Notes: generated by a model not told the origin, from the letters alone. Shown: positions 7,605-16,054, counted from the stretch's first letter. The stretch: DNA of 40,798 nucleotides from an uncultured Eubacterium sp. (GCA_910589045.1 CAJUSH010000032.1:1-40798); one strand, 5' to 3'. Translations and numbers: made by a program.

Positions 7605-9116
7605 TCACAACGGAATGACCTTTCCGTAAGCGCCGATAATCTGAGGCTCATCCTCCTCCGACCACTCCACGCGGTAGATCACCTTTTTGCGCATCACCCG
7701 ACCGTCCTCCGGTACCTCAAATTCCCGCTCAACCACAGGCTGCTCGGGTGTGGAGGTATAAAACACATGGCTCATGGTGCGCATCGTCTCTTCTCCCACG
7801 ATGCCCCTGATCTCCTCGCTGTTCTCCGGATCCATAATCAGCTCCGGGAATCCCTGCTCGGCAACCTTCGGCCCCATCAGGCGCACCATCTTCGGTGAAA
7901 CCGTATATTCAAACTGAATCTCCCTGGAAATGGAAGCAAAAAACTGGTACTTCGCCCGCTCCCGCTCCAAAAGCTGCAGAGTCCGCCCGGATGCAGAAAG
8001 CTCCTCGTGCATCCCAATCTCCTCCACAACCGTATCCAGCTGCTCGTCGTCCATCACGGTATCCTTGTTCAGAAGCTCCCTTAGCTGCGGTGCACTCTCC
8101 TTTAAGCAGTCCATCAGAACCGGATTGAAGGCACCGCACTCTCCGTTTAGAATCATCCTGAGCGCCTCCTCATGGGAAAACGCCTTTTTGTAGACGCGCT
8201 CACTGGTAAGTGCATCGTATACGTCCGCAACCGACACAACCTGCGCACTGATAGGTATCTCCTCGCCCTTTAAGCCGTCGGGATAGCCCCTGCCGTCCCA
8301 GCGCTCATGATGCCAGCGGGCGATCTCGTAGGCGGTCCGTATAAGGGGCTCATCCTTGTAGAGCGTCACCTTTTCCAGCATCTGCGCACCCTGCATGGAA
8401 TGCGTTTTCATGATGGCAAATTCCTCGTCTGTAAACCGGCCGGGCTTATTCAGAACCTTGTACGGAATCGCAATTTTTCCCACGTCGTGCAACGCGCTCG
8501 CCATGGCAATCAGATGAATATCGGCCATAGACAGCCCATACTGATCCGTCATCTGCACAAGCCTGCGCAGCAGCAGATCCGTTATGATGTTGATGTTGAG
8601 GACATGGTTCCCGCTCTCACCGTTACGGAACTCCACAATATGGCTCAAAATATTTACCATCATGCGGTTGCTCTTCTCTTTTTCGTAGATCTGCTCCGTC
8701 ACCAGATCCACCAGCTTTTTCTGCTTATCGTATAACAGCAGCGTATTTACTACGCGCCGGTGAACTACCGCTACGTCAAAGGGACGGCTGATGTAGTCCG
8801 TCGCCCCCAGCGCATACGCCTTCTCCAAAAAGGCGGAGGAGCTTTCGGATGAGATCATGATCACAGGCACATCCTCAATCCACTGATTTTCCTGCATCAT
8901 CGCAAGCACGCAGAAGCCGTCCATTTTCGGCATAATCACATCCAGCAGCACCAGATCGATCTCCGTATAATGCACACTCAAAATCGTAACCGCCTCATCC
9001 CCATCGGCGGCCTCCATGATCTCGTACTCGTCCTCGAGCATGTCCGAGAGCAGGGAACGATTCATCTCGGAATCATCAACAATCAAAATTTTTTGTCGGT
9101 TCTTTTCACTTATCAA
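7605..9116 (-). CDS. Response regulator with HD-GYP and C-terminal PAS-like domain
   Basis: This 503-residue protein has a receiver (VDD at 13-15, Asp59 in LVLLDVIMP), an HD-GYP domain with His210-Asp211 (LHDVGK), HHER at 269-272 and GYP at 277-279, and about 130 further residues (380-503). The tail has a PAS-like alternation, with the sequence IQFEYTVSPKMVRLM near 400. The usual switch lysine of the receiver is Arg111 (SRPFD). The start is TTG at 9116, two bases after the iscU stop, with GAGGA inside the end of iscU; no better ATG is available. This places it in translational coupling with iscU. Cyclic-dinucleotide hydrolysis is expected from the intact HD-GYP residues. Confidence 0.92.
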   Translation of the reverse strand: MISEKNRQKILIVDDSEMNRSLLSDMLEDEYEIMEAADGDEAVTILSVHYTEIDLVLLDVIMPKMDGFCVLAMMQENQWIEDVPVIMISSESSSAFLEKAYALGATDYISRPFDVAVVHRRVVNTLLLYDKQKKLVDLVTEQIYEKEKSNRMMVNILSHIVEFRNGESGNHVLNINIITDLLLRRLVQMTDQYGLSMADIHLIAMASALHDVGKIAIPYKVLNKPGRFTDEEFAIMKTHSMQGAQMLEKVTLYKDEPLIRTAYEIARWHHERWDGRGYPDGLKGEEIPISAQVVSVADVYDALTSERVYKKAFSHEEALRMILNGECGAFNPVLMDCLKESAPQLRELLNKDTVMDDEQLDTVVEEIGMHEELSASGRTLQLLERERAKYQFFASISREIQFEYTVSPKMVRLMGPKVAEQGFPELIMDPENSEEIRGIVGEETMRTMSHVFYTSTPEQPVVEREFEVPEDGRVMRKKVIYRVEWSEEDEPQIIGAYGKVIPL

Positions 9117-9118
9117 AA

Positions 9119-9562
9119 CTAATAATCCTCTTCCACTTCCTCTTCTTTTTCACTAATGTCACTTACCGGCTTTTCCAGTCCCTCAATCTCAATGCCATGC
9201 TTTTGTGCGTAATCCCAAAGAGCCGCGTGGATCGCCTCCTCCGCCAGCAGAGAGCAGTGCACCTTTACCGGGGGAAGCCCGTCTAACGCCTCCATCACCG
9301 CCTTGTTTGTCACCTGCAGCGCCTCCTGGATTGTCCGGCCCTTGACAAGCTCGGTGGCCATGCTGCTGGTCGCAACCGCAGCCCCGCAGCCGAAGGTCTT
9401 GAATTTACAGTCCTGAATGATACCGTCATCGTCAATGTCCAGATACATGCGCATAATGTCGCCGCACTTGGCATTTCCGACGGTTCCGACGCCGCTGGCG
9501 TCGTCAATCTCACCCACGTTGCGCGGGTTATTAAAATGGTCCATTACTTTTTCGCTGTACAT
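9119..9562 (-). CDS. iscU: Fe-S cluster assembly scaffold IscU/NifU-like
   Basis: A 147-residue IscU/NifU N-terminal-type scaffold on which Fe-S clusters are assembled from sulfur supplied by the desulfurase. The three ligand cysteines are visible: Cys33 (NAKCGD, with Asp35), Cys59 (TFGCGAA) and Cys103 (VHCSLL). Residues 130-147 form an acidic tail (EKEEEVEEDY). The gene lies 51 bases after the cysteine desulfurase gene and two bases before the next gene, so it is part of one transcript. No iscA, hscAB or iscR homologue is adjacent, matching the short two-gene isc layout common in Clostridia. Confidence 0.95.
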   Translation of the reverse strand: MYSEKVMDHFNNPRNVGEIDDASGVGTVGNAKCGDIMRMYLDIDDDGIIQDCKFKTFGCGAAVATSSMATELVKGRTIQEALQVTNKAVMEALDGLPPVKVHCSLLAEEAIHAALWDYAQKHGIEIEGLEKPVSDISEKEEEVEEDY

Positions 9563-9613
9563 ATCTTTTATGCCTTTCTATATATTATAATATAAACTCC
9601 TATGATTTGTCTA

Positions 9614-10792
9614 TCACTTCTGATTCTTCACAAAATCCTCATAGAGGGGCGACATGGAGCGAAGCTGCTCAATGATCCCCTTGAGCTCGTCCACCGTTGT
9701 ATCGATCTCCTCCATCGTCGTCTCATGGGAAAGCGACAGACGCAGGGAGCCGTGTGCGATCTCATGCGGCAGCCCGATGGCAAGCAGCACATGGGAAGGA
9801 TCGAGGGAACCAGAGGTGCAGGCGCTTCCGCTGGAGCCGCAAATACCCTTCTGGTCAAGCTTGATGAGCATGGACTCCCCTTCAATGAAACGGAAGCAGA
9901 AATTCGCGTTGTTGGGCAGACGGTTTGTCCGGTGGCCGTTTAAGCGGCTGTAGGGAATCTCCGCAAGCACGCGCTCGATCAGGTGATCCCGCAGCTTTGT
10001 CTCACAGGCGATGCGCTCCTCCAGCTTCTCGGCGGAAAGCACCGCCGCCGCTCCCATGCCGACAATTCCGGTGACATTGTGCGTCCCCGCGCGCCGTCTG
10101 CGCTCCTGCGCGCCGCCGTGGATAAAGGAGCCGCTCTTTACGCCCTTTCGAATATACAAAATTCCGATGCCCTTCGGCCCGAAAATCTTATGACCGCTGG
10201 CGGAGAGCATGTCGATGTTCATCTCGTCCACGTTCAGCGGGATGTGCCCGAACGCCTGCACCGCATCGGTGTGGAAAAAGACGTTATGCTTTCTCGCCAG
10301 CGCACCGATCTCCTTCAGCGGCTGGATCGTTCCGATCTCATTGTTCGCCGCCATAACCGAGATGAGCACCGTATCGGGGCGGATCGCCTGCTCAAGCTCA
10401 TCCAGGCGGATCACACCGTTTTCGTCCACACCCACATAGGTCACCTCATAGCCCTGCTTCTCCAGATATTCGCAGGTGTGAAGAACGGCGTGATGCTCAA
10501 TCGCGGAGGTGATAATATGCTTTCCCCTGCCCGCGTAAGTCTCCGCCGTCGCCTTCAGCGCCCAGTTGTCCGCCTCGCTGCCGCCGCCGGTAAAATAGAT
10601 CTCCTCCGGCTTCGCCCCGATGATCCCTGCGATCGCCGCGCGCGCCTCCTCCACCGCATCCTTGCTTTTCCCCGCAAAGGAATAAATGCTGGAAGGGTTT
10701 CCGTAGTATTCGCTGAAATAAGGGGTCATCGCCGAGAGCACCTCCGGCGCAACGCGGGTCGTGGCCGCGTTATCCAAATAAATATATTTCAT
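9614..10792 (-). CDS. iscS: Cysteine desulfurase, NifS/IscS type
   Basis: A PLP-dependent enzyme of 392 residues that removes sulfur from cysteine and gives it to IscU. Visible features are the N-terminal YLDNAATT, the cofactor-contact HTDAVQAFG (174-182), PLP-lysine Lys202 in SASGHKIFGPKG, RRRRAGTHN (231-239) and the catalytic cysteine Cys325 in SGSACTSG on the mobile loop. The length is normal for group I desulfurases. The ATG has AGAGGT nine bases upstream. It is the first gene of the minus-strand run and has a consensus sigma-A promoter about 90-115 bases upstream. No repressor gene precedes it, so any iron/cluster control must act from elsewhere. Confidence 0.96.
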   Translation of the reverse strand: MKYIYLDNAATTRVAPEVLSAMTPYFSEYYGNPSSIYSFAGKSKDAVEEARAAIAGIIGAKPEEIYFTGGGSEADNWALKATAETYAGRGKHIITSAIEHHAVLHTCEYLEKQGYEVTYVGVDENGVIRLDELEQAIRPDTVLISVMAANNEIGTIQPLKEIGALARKHNVFFHTDAVQAFGHIPLNVDEMNIDMLSASGHKIFGPKGIGILYIRKGVKSGSFIHGGAQERRRRAGTHNVTGIVGMGAAAVLSAEKLEERIACETKLRDHLIERVLAEIPYSRLNGHRTNRLPNNANFCFRFIEGESMLIKLDQKGICGSSGSACTSGSLDPSHVLLAIGLPHEIAHGSLRLSLSHETTMEEIDTTVDELKGIIEQLRSMSPLYEDFVKNQK

Positions 10793-10881
10793 GGTCTGGT
10801 ACCTCTTTTCATAGATAAATAGATTGTAAATAATAATCCCGCATGATCCGCAAAAACTCCCACGATCAAACTATTGAAAAT

Positions 10882-10909
10882 ATTATACCCCATTTTTGCC
10901 TAATGTCAA
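10882..10909 (-). promoter_or_regulatory. Strong sigma-A promoter upstream of iscS
   Basis: On the minus strand TTGACA (10909-10904) and TATAAT (10887-10882) are both perfect consensus hexamers with a 16-base spacer. Transcription would start near 10875 and give a leader of about 80 bases before iscS. No Fe-S regulator site is recognised. Confidence 0.85.
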
Positions 10910-10924
10910 GGTTATACATTACTA

Positions 10925-11095
10925 ACAACCGCGTAAAGAATGGTGCCGTTACTTTTCACACCCGAGCCATGCACTTACTGCGGGGCTGCGGAGGATCATG
11001 ATTCAGACAGCAGTTTGGACTTCGCGAAGCGAATTTTCATATCCAAACTGCCCGTTACTGCTCACGGAGTGAACAGTAACATGGTACCTGGTTAC
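10925..11095. repeat. Intergenic palindromic element with two hairpins
   Basis: This part of the 395-bp intergenic stretch between iscS and the S1 gene contains two inverted repeats. The first is CAGTTTGGA (near 11010) matching TCCAAACTG (near 11060), enclosing an inner TTCGC-GAA-GCGAA. The second is GTTACTG(c)TCAC-gga-GTGA(a)CAGTAAC at about 11053-11083. It resembles small dispersed REP- or MITE-like elements of Lachnospiraceae. No credible gene lies in 10793-11187. Confidence 0.55.
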
Positions 11096-11143
11096 TCTTG
11101 TTTGCTCTGTTTCACAAAAAACATGGCGCACGGCGTGCAAATG

Positions 11144-11152
11144 TGCTATACT
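11144..11152 (+). promoter_or_regulatory. Extended -10 promoter of the S1-domain gene
   Basis: TGC-TATACT is an extended -10 element, 36 bases before the ATG of the S1-domain gene. No good -35 lies at 17 bases, which fits extended -10 promoters. Confidence 0.55.
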
Positions 11153-11187
11153 GGGGTTTAGAATTTGAACAAAAGGAGTGTTGAACT

Positions 11188-12096
11188 ATGTCAGAGACAA
11201 TGAAGGATTATGAGGCGGAAATCAACGCCTCCTTCCGCAAAATCGATGCGGGTGATATCGTGACCGGAACCGTCATCGCCGTGACGGAGGAGGAAGTCAC
11301 CGTGGATCTGCGCTACTATGCGCCCGGCATCATCCGGGCAGCGGATTACTCCGACGATCCGGACTGCATCTTAAAGGAAGCCGTTCAGGTCGGCGATACG
11401 ATCGAAGCCACCGTTATGCGCACCGACGACGGTGAGGGAAATATCCTCCTGTCAAAAAAAGAGGCCAACAACGTGCTGGCGTGGGACGTGCTCAAAGGCT
11501 ACCTTGAAGATGAAAGCGTCCATACGGTGCGGGTAAAGGGCATCGTTCCCAGCGGCGTGGTCGCCTACCTTGAGGGCATCCGGGGCTTCATCCCCGCAAG
11601 CCAGCTAAGCCTTGACTACGTGGAGGACTGCAACCCGTTTCTCGGAAAGGATCTCGACGTCCGGGTCATCACCGTCGACAGGGACAAGGAAAAGCTGGTG
11701 CTCTCCGCAAAAACCGTACTCCGCAAGCAGCAGGAGGAAGCGCGCAACCATCGGATCTCCATGCTCGTTCCCGGCTCCGTTGTGGAGGGAACCGTGGAAA
11801 GCCTTATGCCCTACGGCGCATTTGTAAACCTTGGCGACGGGTTAAGCGGTCTGGTACACATCTCACAGATCTGCCAGAAGCGCATTAAGCATCCCGGCGA
11901 AATCTTAAAAGAAGGCCAGAAGGTAAAGGCGAAACTTTTAAACACCAACAACCACAAGATCAGTCTCTCCATGAAGGCACTTGAGGAAGAAATGGTGGAC
12001 ACCGAAGCAGAGGATGCTGCCGCCGCAGAGTACAGCTCCAACGAACAGGCGACCACAAGCCTCGGAAGCCTACTGGCAGGGATAAAGCTATCGTAA
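11188..12096 (+). CDS. S1-domain RNA-binding protein (ribosomal protein S1 homologue)
   Basis: A 302-residue protein with three tandem S1/OB-fold domains at about 20-90, 105-175 and 193-263. The third is the most canonical (GTVESLMPYGAFVNLG ... GLVHISQI). A low-complexity acidic/Ala tail follows. Clostridial proteins of this kind are annotated as short S1 homologues; they bind single-stranded RNA and may assist translation, though they lack the full four to six domains of Gram-negative S1. AAAGGAG lies about 10 bases before the ATG. It is transcribed alone, with its own extended -10 promoter and a terminator downstream. No ispH or cmk fusion partner is adjacent. Confidence 0.9.
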   Translation: MSETMKDYEAEINASFRKIDAGDIVTGTVIAVTEEEVTVDLRYYAPGIIRAADYSDDPDCILKEAVQVGDTIEATVMRTDDGEGNILLSKKEANNVLAWDVLKGYLEDESVHTVRVKGIVPSGVVAYLEGIRGFIPASQLSLDYVEDCNPFLGKDLDVRVITVDRDKEKLVLSAKTVLRKQQEEARNHRISMLVPGSVVEGTVESLMPYGAFVNLGDGLSGLVHISQICQKRIKHPGEILKEGQKVKAKLLNTNNHKISLSMKALEEEMVDTEAEDAAAAEYSSNEQATTSLGSLLAGIKLS

Positions 12097-12145
12097 TGCC
12101 GGGTAACCAGATGTGTAATTGTGAAAGTAATGATCACATAAAATT

Positions 12146-12177
12146 GCCGGATGCAGTCTGTCAAAGCTGCATCCGGC
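12146..12177. terminator. Bidirectional terminator between convergent genes
   Basis: A perfect 11-bp stem (GCCGGATGCAG / CTGCATCCGGC) has a 10-base loop. On the minus strand it is followed by AATTTT; on the plus strand by TCTATAACTTTG. It lies between the convergent S1 gene and the flavin reductase gene and probably serves both. Confidence 0.75.
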
Positions 12178-12288
12178 TCTATAACTTTGTCTATGCGCTT
12201 CTAGCAGCCTTCCGTTGTTTGACTTCCCAAAGAAACGTCCTCATTTCATTTTGTCACGCATAGTTTCCCTGCTGCTCATCAAAGCAGC

Positions 12289-12933
12289 TTACCTCTTGTT
12301 TTTCTTACCCCCGGCCTTTTTCTTTCCCTTCCCGTCGCGCTTTTTTACGCTGTAGCCGAAGCTCCCCAGCGCTTCCCCGAGCTGAAAGTAGGTGCCGTGG
12401 GAATATGCCACTAAGCCTGCATCGTTCAGATGAAAGGACCCGTTTTCATCCATATACTGCTCATCCACGGTCACGCTGACGATTTTCGCCAGAAACATTT
12501 CATGGCTGCCCAGCGGTATGATCTGTGTCACTTTACAGGCAAGGTTCAGCGGACTCTCTGCGATTGCAGGAGCATCCACGCCCTCCACCACCGCCGGCGT
12601 CAGCTTCATCTCCGAAAATTTATCCACATCTCTTCCGGAGCGCACGCCGCAGTAGTCACAGGAGCGCACCAGCGGCGCGTGCACCAGATTTACCACAAAC
12701 TCACCCGTTTCGCGGATGATATCATAGGAATAGCGCTCCCTGCGTATGGACACAGAAAGCATGGGCGGATCGGAATTTACCGTACCTGCCCATGCCACTG
12801 TTATAATATTCGGTTTTTCGCCTTTTCGGGCCGCACTCACCATCACCGCCGGAACGGGATAGAGCATGTTGCCGCCCCGCCAGGTCTCTTTGCCGCCGAA
12901 ACCGCTTGCTCCGGCTCTGAATCGTGTCTCCAT
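12289..12933 (-). CDS. Flavin reductase family protein (FMN-binding split barrel)
   Basis: A 214-residue protein of the flavin-reductase/DIM6-NTAB family. Landmarks are the N-terminal YPVPAVMVSA, the flavin-binding stretch NIITVAWAGTVNSDPPMLSVSI (residues about 35-55) and the later GSHEMFLAKIVSV. The family binds FMN and reduces flavin, or transfers electrons, using NAD(P)H; the physiological partner is unknown here. ATG at 12933 has AGGAG 11 bases upstream. An in-frame TTG at 12942 is only two bases from that site and is unlikely to be used. The C-terminus is Lys-rich. It follows the pyrophosphatase gene by five bases, so the two are coupled. Confidence 0.9.
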   Translation of the reverse strand: METRFRAGASGFGGKETWRGGNMLYPVPAVMVSAARKGEKPNIITVAWAGTVNSDPPMLSVSIRRERYSYDIIRETGEFVVNLVHAPLVRSCDYCGVRSGRDVDKFSEMKLTPAVVEGVDAPAIAESPLNLACKVTQIIPLGSHEMFLAKIVSVTVDEQYMDENGSFHLNDAGLVAYSHGTYFQLGEALGSFGYSVKKRDGKGKKKAGGKKNKR

Positions 12934-12938
12934 AGCTG

Positions 12939-14600
12939 TCAATTCTCCTGTAAAGCGGTCATCAGCCCCGGTATAAACTGCTTTTTGCGGGATACCACGC
13001 CCCGCAGCACCACCTGCGACTGTCCGCCCTCGGCATCCCGGAAAGCCCGCTCAAGCATACGCGCCGCACCCTCCCCGGCGCACAAAATCTCGGACTGCTC
13101 CATGACGATATTTGTAAGCATCACAAATACCATGTCCAGCTTGCGCTCGCCAAGCATCTTTTCCAGATATTCCTGCACACGGGTCCTGACCTCCTCCAGA
13201 TCCAGGGCGCTCATCGCGCTGATCTGGCTGACGCCGAAGGTGCGCTTTTCCGCAGTAAACGTCTTGAAATCCAGATAGCAGATCTCCTCGATGGTCTTTT
13301 TTCCGAAATTGCTGCCGGCCCGGAACATGTTGCTGGCAAACGTCTCGATCTCAATGCCCGCAAGCTCCGCCAGCTCCTGCGCCGCCTCCTTATCCCAGGG
13401 GGTACAGGTGGGGGATCGGAACATCAGTGTATCGGAGATGATCGCCGCACACAAAAGCCCCGCGATCTGCCCGTCCGCCTCCACGCCGCGCTCCTGATAC
13501 ATTTTCCACACAATCGAAGCCGTGGAGCCGAGGGGCTGGTTGCGGAAAAACACCGGCGACATCGTCTCCAGGCTTCCAAGCCTGTGATGGTCGATGATCT
13601 CTAAAATCTCGGCTCCGGCAATGCCGTCCACCGCCTGTGTCCGCTCGTTGTGGTCCACGAGAATAACCTGCTTCTTCTGCATATTCAGCAAATTTCTGCG
13701 GGACATCATACCCACATAGTCGCCGTTCTCATCCAGAACCGGGAAATCCCGGTGGCGCTCCTTGGACATAACCTCCCGGATATCGTCTACATAGTCCTCC
13801 AGCTCAAAGGTCACCAGGTTGTTCCTTGTCATAATAGACTTGATCGGCATACTCTGATTGATAAGACGCGCCGTCGTAAAGGCATCATAGGGCGTGGAGA
13901 TCAGCACACAGTCCCTGCGCTTTGCCATCTCCAGCATCTCCCTGGAAACCTGCGCACCGCCGCAGATGATCATACAGCTCACATCCAGCTCCAGCGAGCG
14001 CCGCTGCATCTCCTCACGGTCGGCGAGTATGACCAGATCATCCCGCTCCAGGTATTCGTCAATGCGATCCTTATTGCCTGCCGCCACCTGCACCTTGCCC
14101 CGCATAAAAATGCCGTGCTCGTTTCCGGTGAGCAGCGTTCCGTTTAAGGTCTCGATAATGTTGCGATAGCTCGTCCGCGCCCTCGAAAGGGTACGGTCCT
14201 GATTGGACACCTCCATGTAGGACATGGCGATATCGTTGTTGCCGATCAGGCCCACCAGCCTGCGGTTTTCGTCCACGATAGGAAGGGTCACCACCCGCTC
14301 GGTCTGCATCAGCTCCCACGCTTTTTTCAGCGTGATATTGTCCCGCACACCGGCGGTGCGCCGAAAGCTGATATCCTTTACCTGGGCACCCACATCACTT
14401 ACAAGCTCCGGCTCCTCCACGCCGAAATAATCCAGCACATAAGCGGTCTCACCGCTCACTGCCCCGGCGCGCTTTGCCACAAAATACTCCCCTTCGGTCC
14501 TGTTTTTTAACGCGGCATATGCAATCGCCGAACAAATCGAATCCGTATCCGGATTTTTGTGACCAATCACCCAGACACTTCCTGTCGTATGAAAGCTCAT
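12939..14600 (-). CDS. ppaC: Manganese-dependent inorganic pyrophosphatase with CBS and DRTGG domains
   Basis: A family II (DHH) pyrophosphatase of 553 residues, splitting pyrophosphate to phosphate in the cytoplasm. Metal-binding motifs are visible: His14, Asp18 and Asp20 in GHKNPDTDS, DHN at 316-318 and IDHHR at 336-340, followed by a DHHA2-type substrate lobe. Inserted in the DHH domain are CBS1 (about 75-130), a DRTGG domain (about 145-250) and CBS2 (about 255-305). In the known CBS-PPases this insertion binds adenine nucleotides (AMP/ADP inhibit, ATP or diadenosine polyphosphates activate). The length matches that subfamily. ATG at 14600 has AGAGGG about six bases upstream. It is the second gene of a three-gene minus-strand set. 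Confidence 0.95.
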   Translation of the reverse strand: MSFHTTGSVWVIGHKNPDTDSICSAIAYAALKNRTEGEYFVAKRAGAVSGETAYVLDYFGVEEPELVSDVGAQVKDISFRRTAGVRDNITLKKAWELMQTERVVTLPIVDENRRLVGLIGNNDIAMSYMEVSNQDRTLSRARTSYRNIIETLNGTLLTGNEHGIFMRGKVQVAAGNKDRIDEYLERDDLVILADREEMQRRSLELDVSCMIICGGAQVSREMLEMAKRRDCVLISTPYDAFTTARLINQSMPIKSIMTRNNLVTFELEDYVDDIREVMSKERHRDFPVLDENGDYVGMMSRRNLLNMQKKQVILVDHNERTQAVDGIAGAEILEIIDHHRLGSLETMSPVFFRNQPLGSTASIVWKMYQERGVEADGQIAGLLCAAIISDTLMFRSPTCTPWDKEAAQELAELAGIEIETFASNMFRAGSNFGKKTIEEICYLDFKTFTAEKRTFGVSQISAMSALDLEEVRTRVQEYLEKMLGERKLDMVFVMLTNIVMEQSEILCAGEGAARMLERAFRDAEGGQSQVVLRGVVSRKKQFIPGLMTALQEN

Positions 14601-14626
14601 CTCTACCCTCTCTTATAAATGATAGC

Positions 14627-15922
14627 TCAGTAAAAAACAATCAGATAAGCCAGTATCCCGGCGATTCCGAGGAAATTAAGCACCGTAAAAGCAAGAGACA
14701 CCTTCAAAAGCTTTGCCTGCGCACCCATGCGCTCCTGCAGGATGTCCACCTGTTCCTGAATATGCTGGCGGGTCCGCTCGTCCGCATCGGAGCGCATCTT
14801 GCTCTGCTCGTTCATCGACGCCTGGATATTTCGGTAGCACTTTACGTCCTCGGCGTGGATCTTGTCCGCAATGTCCGACTTTAACGTCGTAATCTGGCTG
14901 TTCATCTCCGTGGACAGCTCGTTGATCTGCTCCAGCTGTCCGAGCTGCTCCAGCTGCTCCTTCAAGCCCTCCAGACTGCGGGTATTCTGATCGATCATGT
15001 TCTGTGCCGCAGTCTCGAACGCCTGCCGCGTGCTCTCGGCAGACTGGTTGATCTCGTGGGTCAGGTTCTGTGTAAGACCCGATACCTCCTTGCTCACCGC
15101 ATCGGAAAATCCGCTCATCTCCTGCCGCACATCCGCGGACATGGCCTCGATGCGCTCCGACACGCTGCCCATAATCCGGTTCGCCTCATCCTGACGCACC
15201 GTAATCAGCTCATCCAGCTCGGATGCCTTCGCTTCCTTCCGGCTCAGCGTGCTCTGCAGCTGCTCTGCCTCGTTTTTGCGCGTCGCCATCAGCTGATGGA
15301 GCTGCCTTGCCTTCTCCCGGAACTCGTCGATCTGTCTTAAAAGAAAATCCTCCTTTTCCAGATCGATCATATCCGCCACGTCCAGGCCGATCTTTTCCGT
15401 GATCTGGTCAATCTCCTCCGTCTCCGCCACGGAATCGGGAAGCGTTACTGCCTGACGCGGGGCGTACTGCGGCTGCCGAACCCGCTGCGCAGCCGACGGC
15501 TCCGGCGTGGGCGCCGCTGCGGCTGCCGTCTCCGGCGCGGGCCGGAACGCTTTCTGCGCAGCTGACGGCTCAGGCGCGGGCGCAGGCTGAGACGCTTTCT
15601 GCGCAGCTGACGGCTCCGGCGCGGGCGCAGGCTGAGACGCTTTCTGCGGGGCTGACGGCTCAGGCGCGGGCGCAGGCTGAGGCGCTTTCTGCGAGGCTGA
15701 CGGCTCCGACGTATAGGCTGCGGCGTGAAATGCTTCCTGCACGGCCCGGGGCTGCACAGATGCAGCAAAATCCGCTGTCTCCGATGCTTCCGTCGGCGCG
15801 GGAGACGCTGTCTGTATGTAGGCTTCCTCCGACCTTGAAGCAGCCGATGTGGGCCGCTCCGTTTTTTCCCTTCTGTCCATTTTGCGCTGTGGTCTGCGGA
15901 ACCACTCCTCGATCTGAAGCAT
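14627..15922 (-). CDS. Coiled-coil membrane protein with Pro/Ala-rich repeats, function unknown
   Basis: Not a named family to me. From ATG at 15922 (GGAGGA five bases upstream) the product has 431 residues. The layout is a basic N-terminus (MLQIEEWFRRPQRK), a low-complexity Pro/Ala/Gln region with three to four 15-residue repeats (QKASQPAPAPEPSAA, about 72-140), a long alpha-helical coiled coil (about 180-400) and one C-terminal membrane helix (VLNFLGIAGILAYLIVFY). An upstream in-frame ATG at 15961 lacks a site. It looks like a tail-anchored cytoplasmic filament or tether, reminiscent of chemotaxis or cell-division coiled-coil proteins, but no domain proves this. It leads a set with ppaC (26-base gap) and flavin reductase. 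Confidence 0.8.
   Translation of the reverse strand: MLQIEEWFRRPQRKMDRREKTERPTSAASRSEEAYIQTASPAPTEASETADFAASVQPRAVQEAFHAAAYTSEPSASQKAPQPAPAPEPSAPQKASQPAPAPEPSAAQKASQPAPAPEPSAAQKAFRPAPETAAAAAPTPEPSAAQRVRQPQYAPRQAVTLPDSVAETEEIDQITEKIGLDVADMIDLEKEDFLLRQIDEFREKARQLHQLMATRKNEAEQLQSTLSRKEAKASELDELITVRQDEANRIMGSVSERIEAMSADVRQEMSGFSDAVSKEVSGLTQNLTHEINQSAESTRQAFETAAQNMIDQNTRSLEGLKEQLEQLGQLEQINELSTEMNSQITTLKSDIADKIHAEDVKCYRNIQASMNEQSKMRSDADERTRQHIQEQVDILQERMGAQAKLLKVSLAFTVLNFLGIAGILAYLIVFY
15550..15705 (-). repeat. 45-bp tandem repeats inside the coiled-coil protein gene
   Basis: Units begin CTTTCTGCG at 15550, 15595, 15640 and 15685, a 45-bp period. They encode 15-residue Pro/Ala-rich units. The copies are very similar, so slippage length variation between strains is likely. 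Confidence 0.8.
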
Positions 15923-16025
15923 ATCAATCCTCCCCGTAAAGCTTATTACTCTTCCATCCATCCCCTTTCACAGCCCCCGGCCGTCCAAATTGCAAAAAAT
16001 GGAGCTGCGACACGATATATGCTAC

Positions 16026-16054
16026 ATTCTACCATCAATTACCGGATTTGTAAA
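16026..16054 (-). promoter_or_regulatory. Sigma-A promoter for the coiled-coil protein / ppaC set
   Basis: On the minus strand TTTACA (16054-16049) and TAGAAT (16031-16026) have a 17-base spacer. They lie about 100 bases before the start codon. Confidence 0.75.

Noticed and set aside
10940..11161. A 73-codon open frame upstream of the S1 gene
   Set aside because: It spans the palindromic element and the promoter, so it is unlikely to be coding.
12190..12270. CTATGCG/CGCATAG long-range inverted pair
   Set aside because: It is only seven bases with a loop of about 70; chance is likely.
15445..15927. A 160-codon Arg/Pro-rich minus-strand frame in the coiled-coil gene
   Set aside because: It is an alternative frame of the 45-bp repeats; the chosen frame has a strong ribosome-binding site and a coherent coiled coil and membrane helix.
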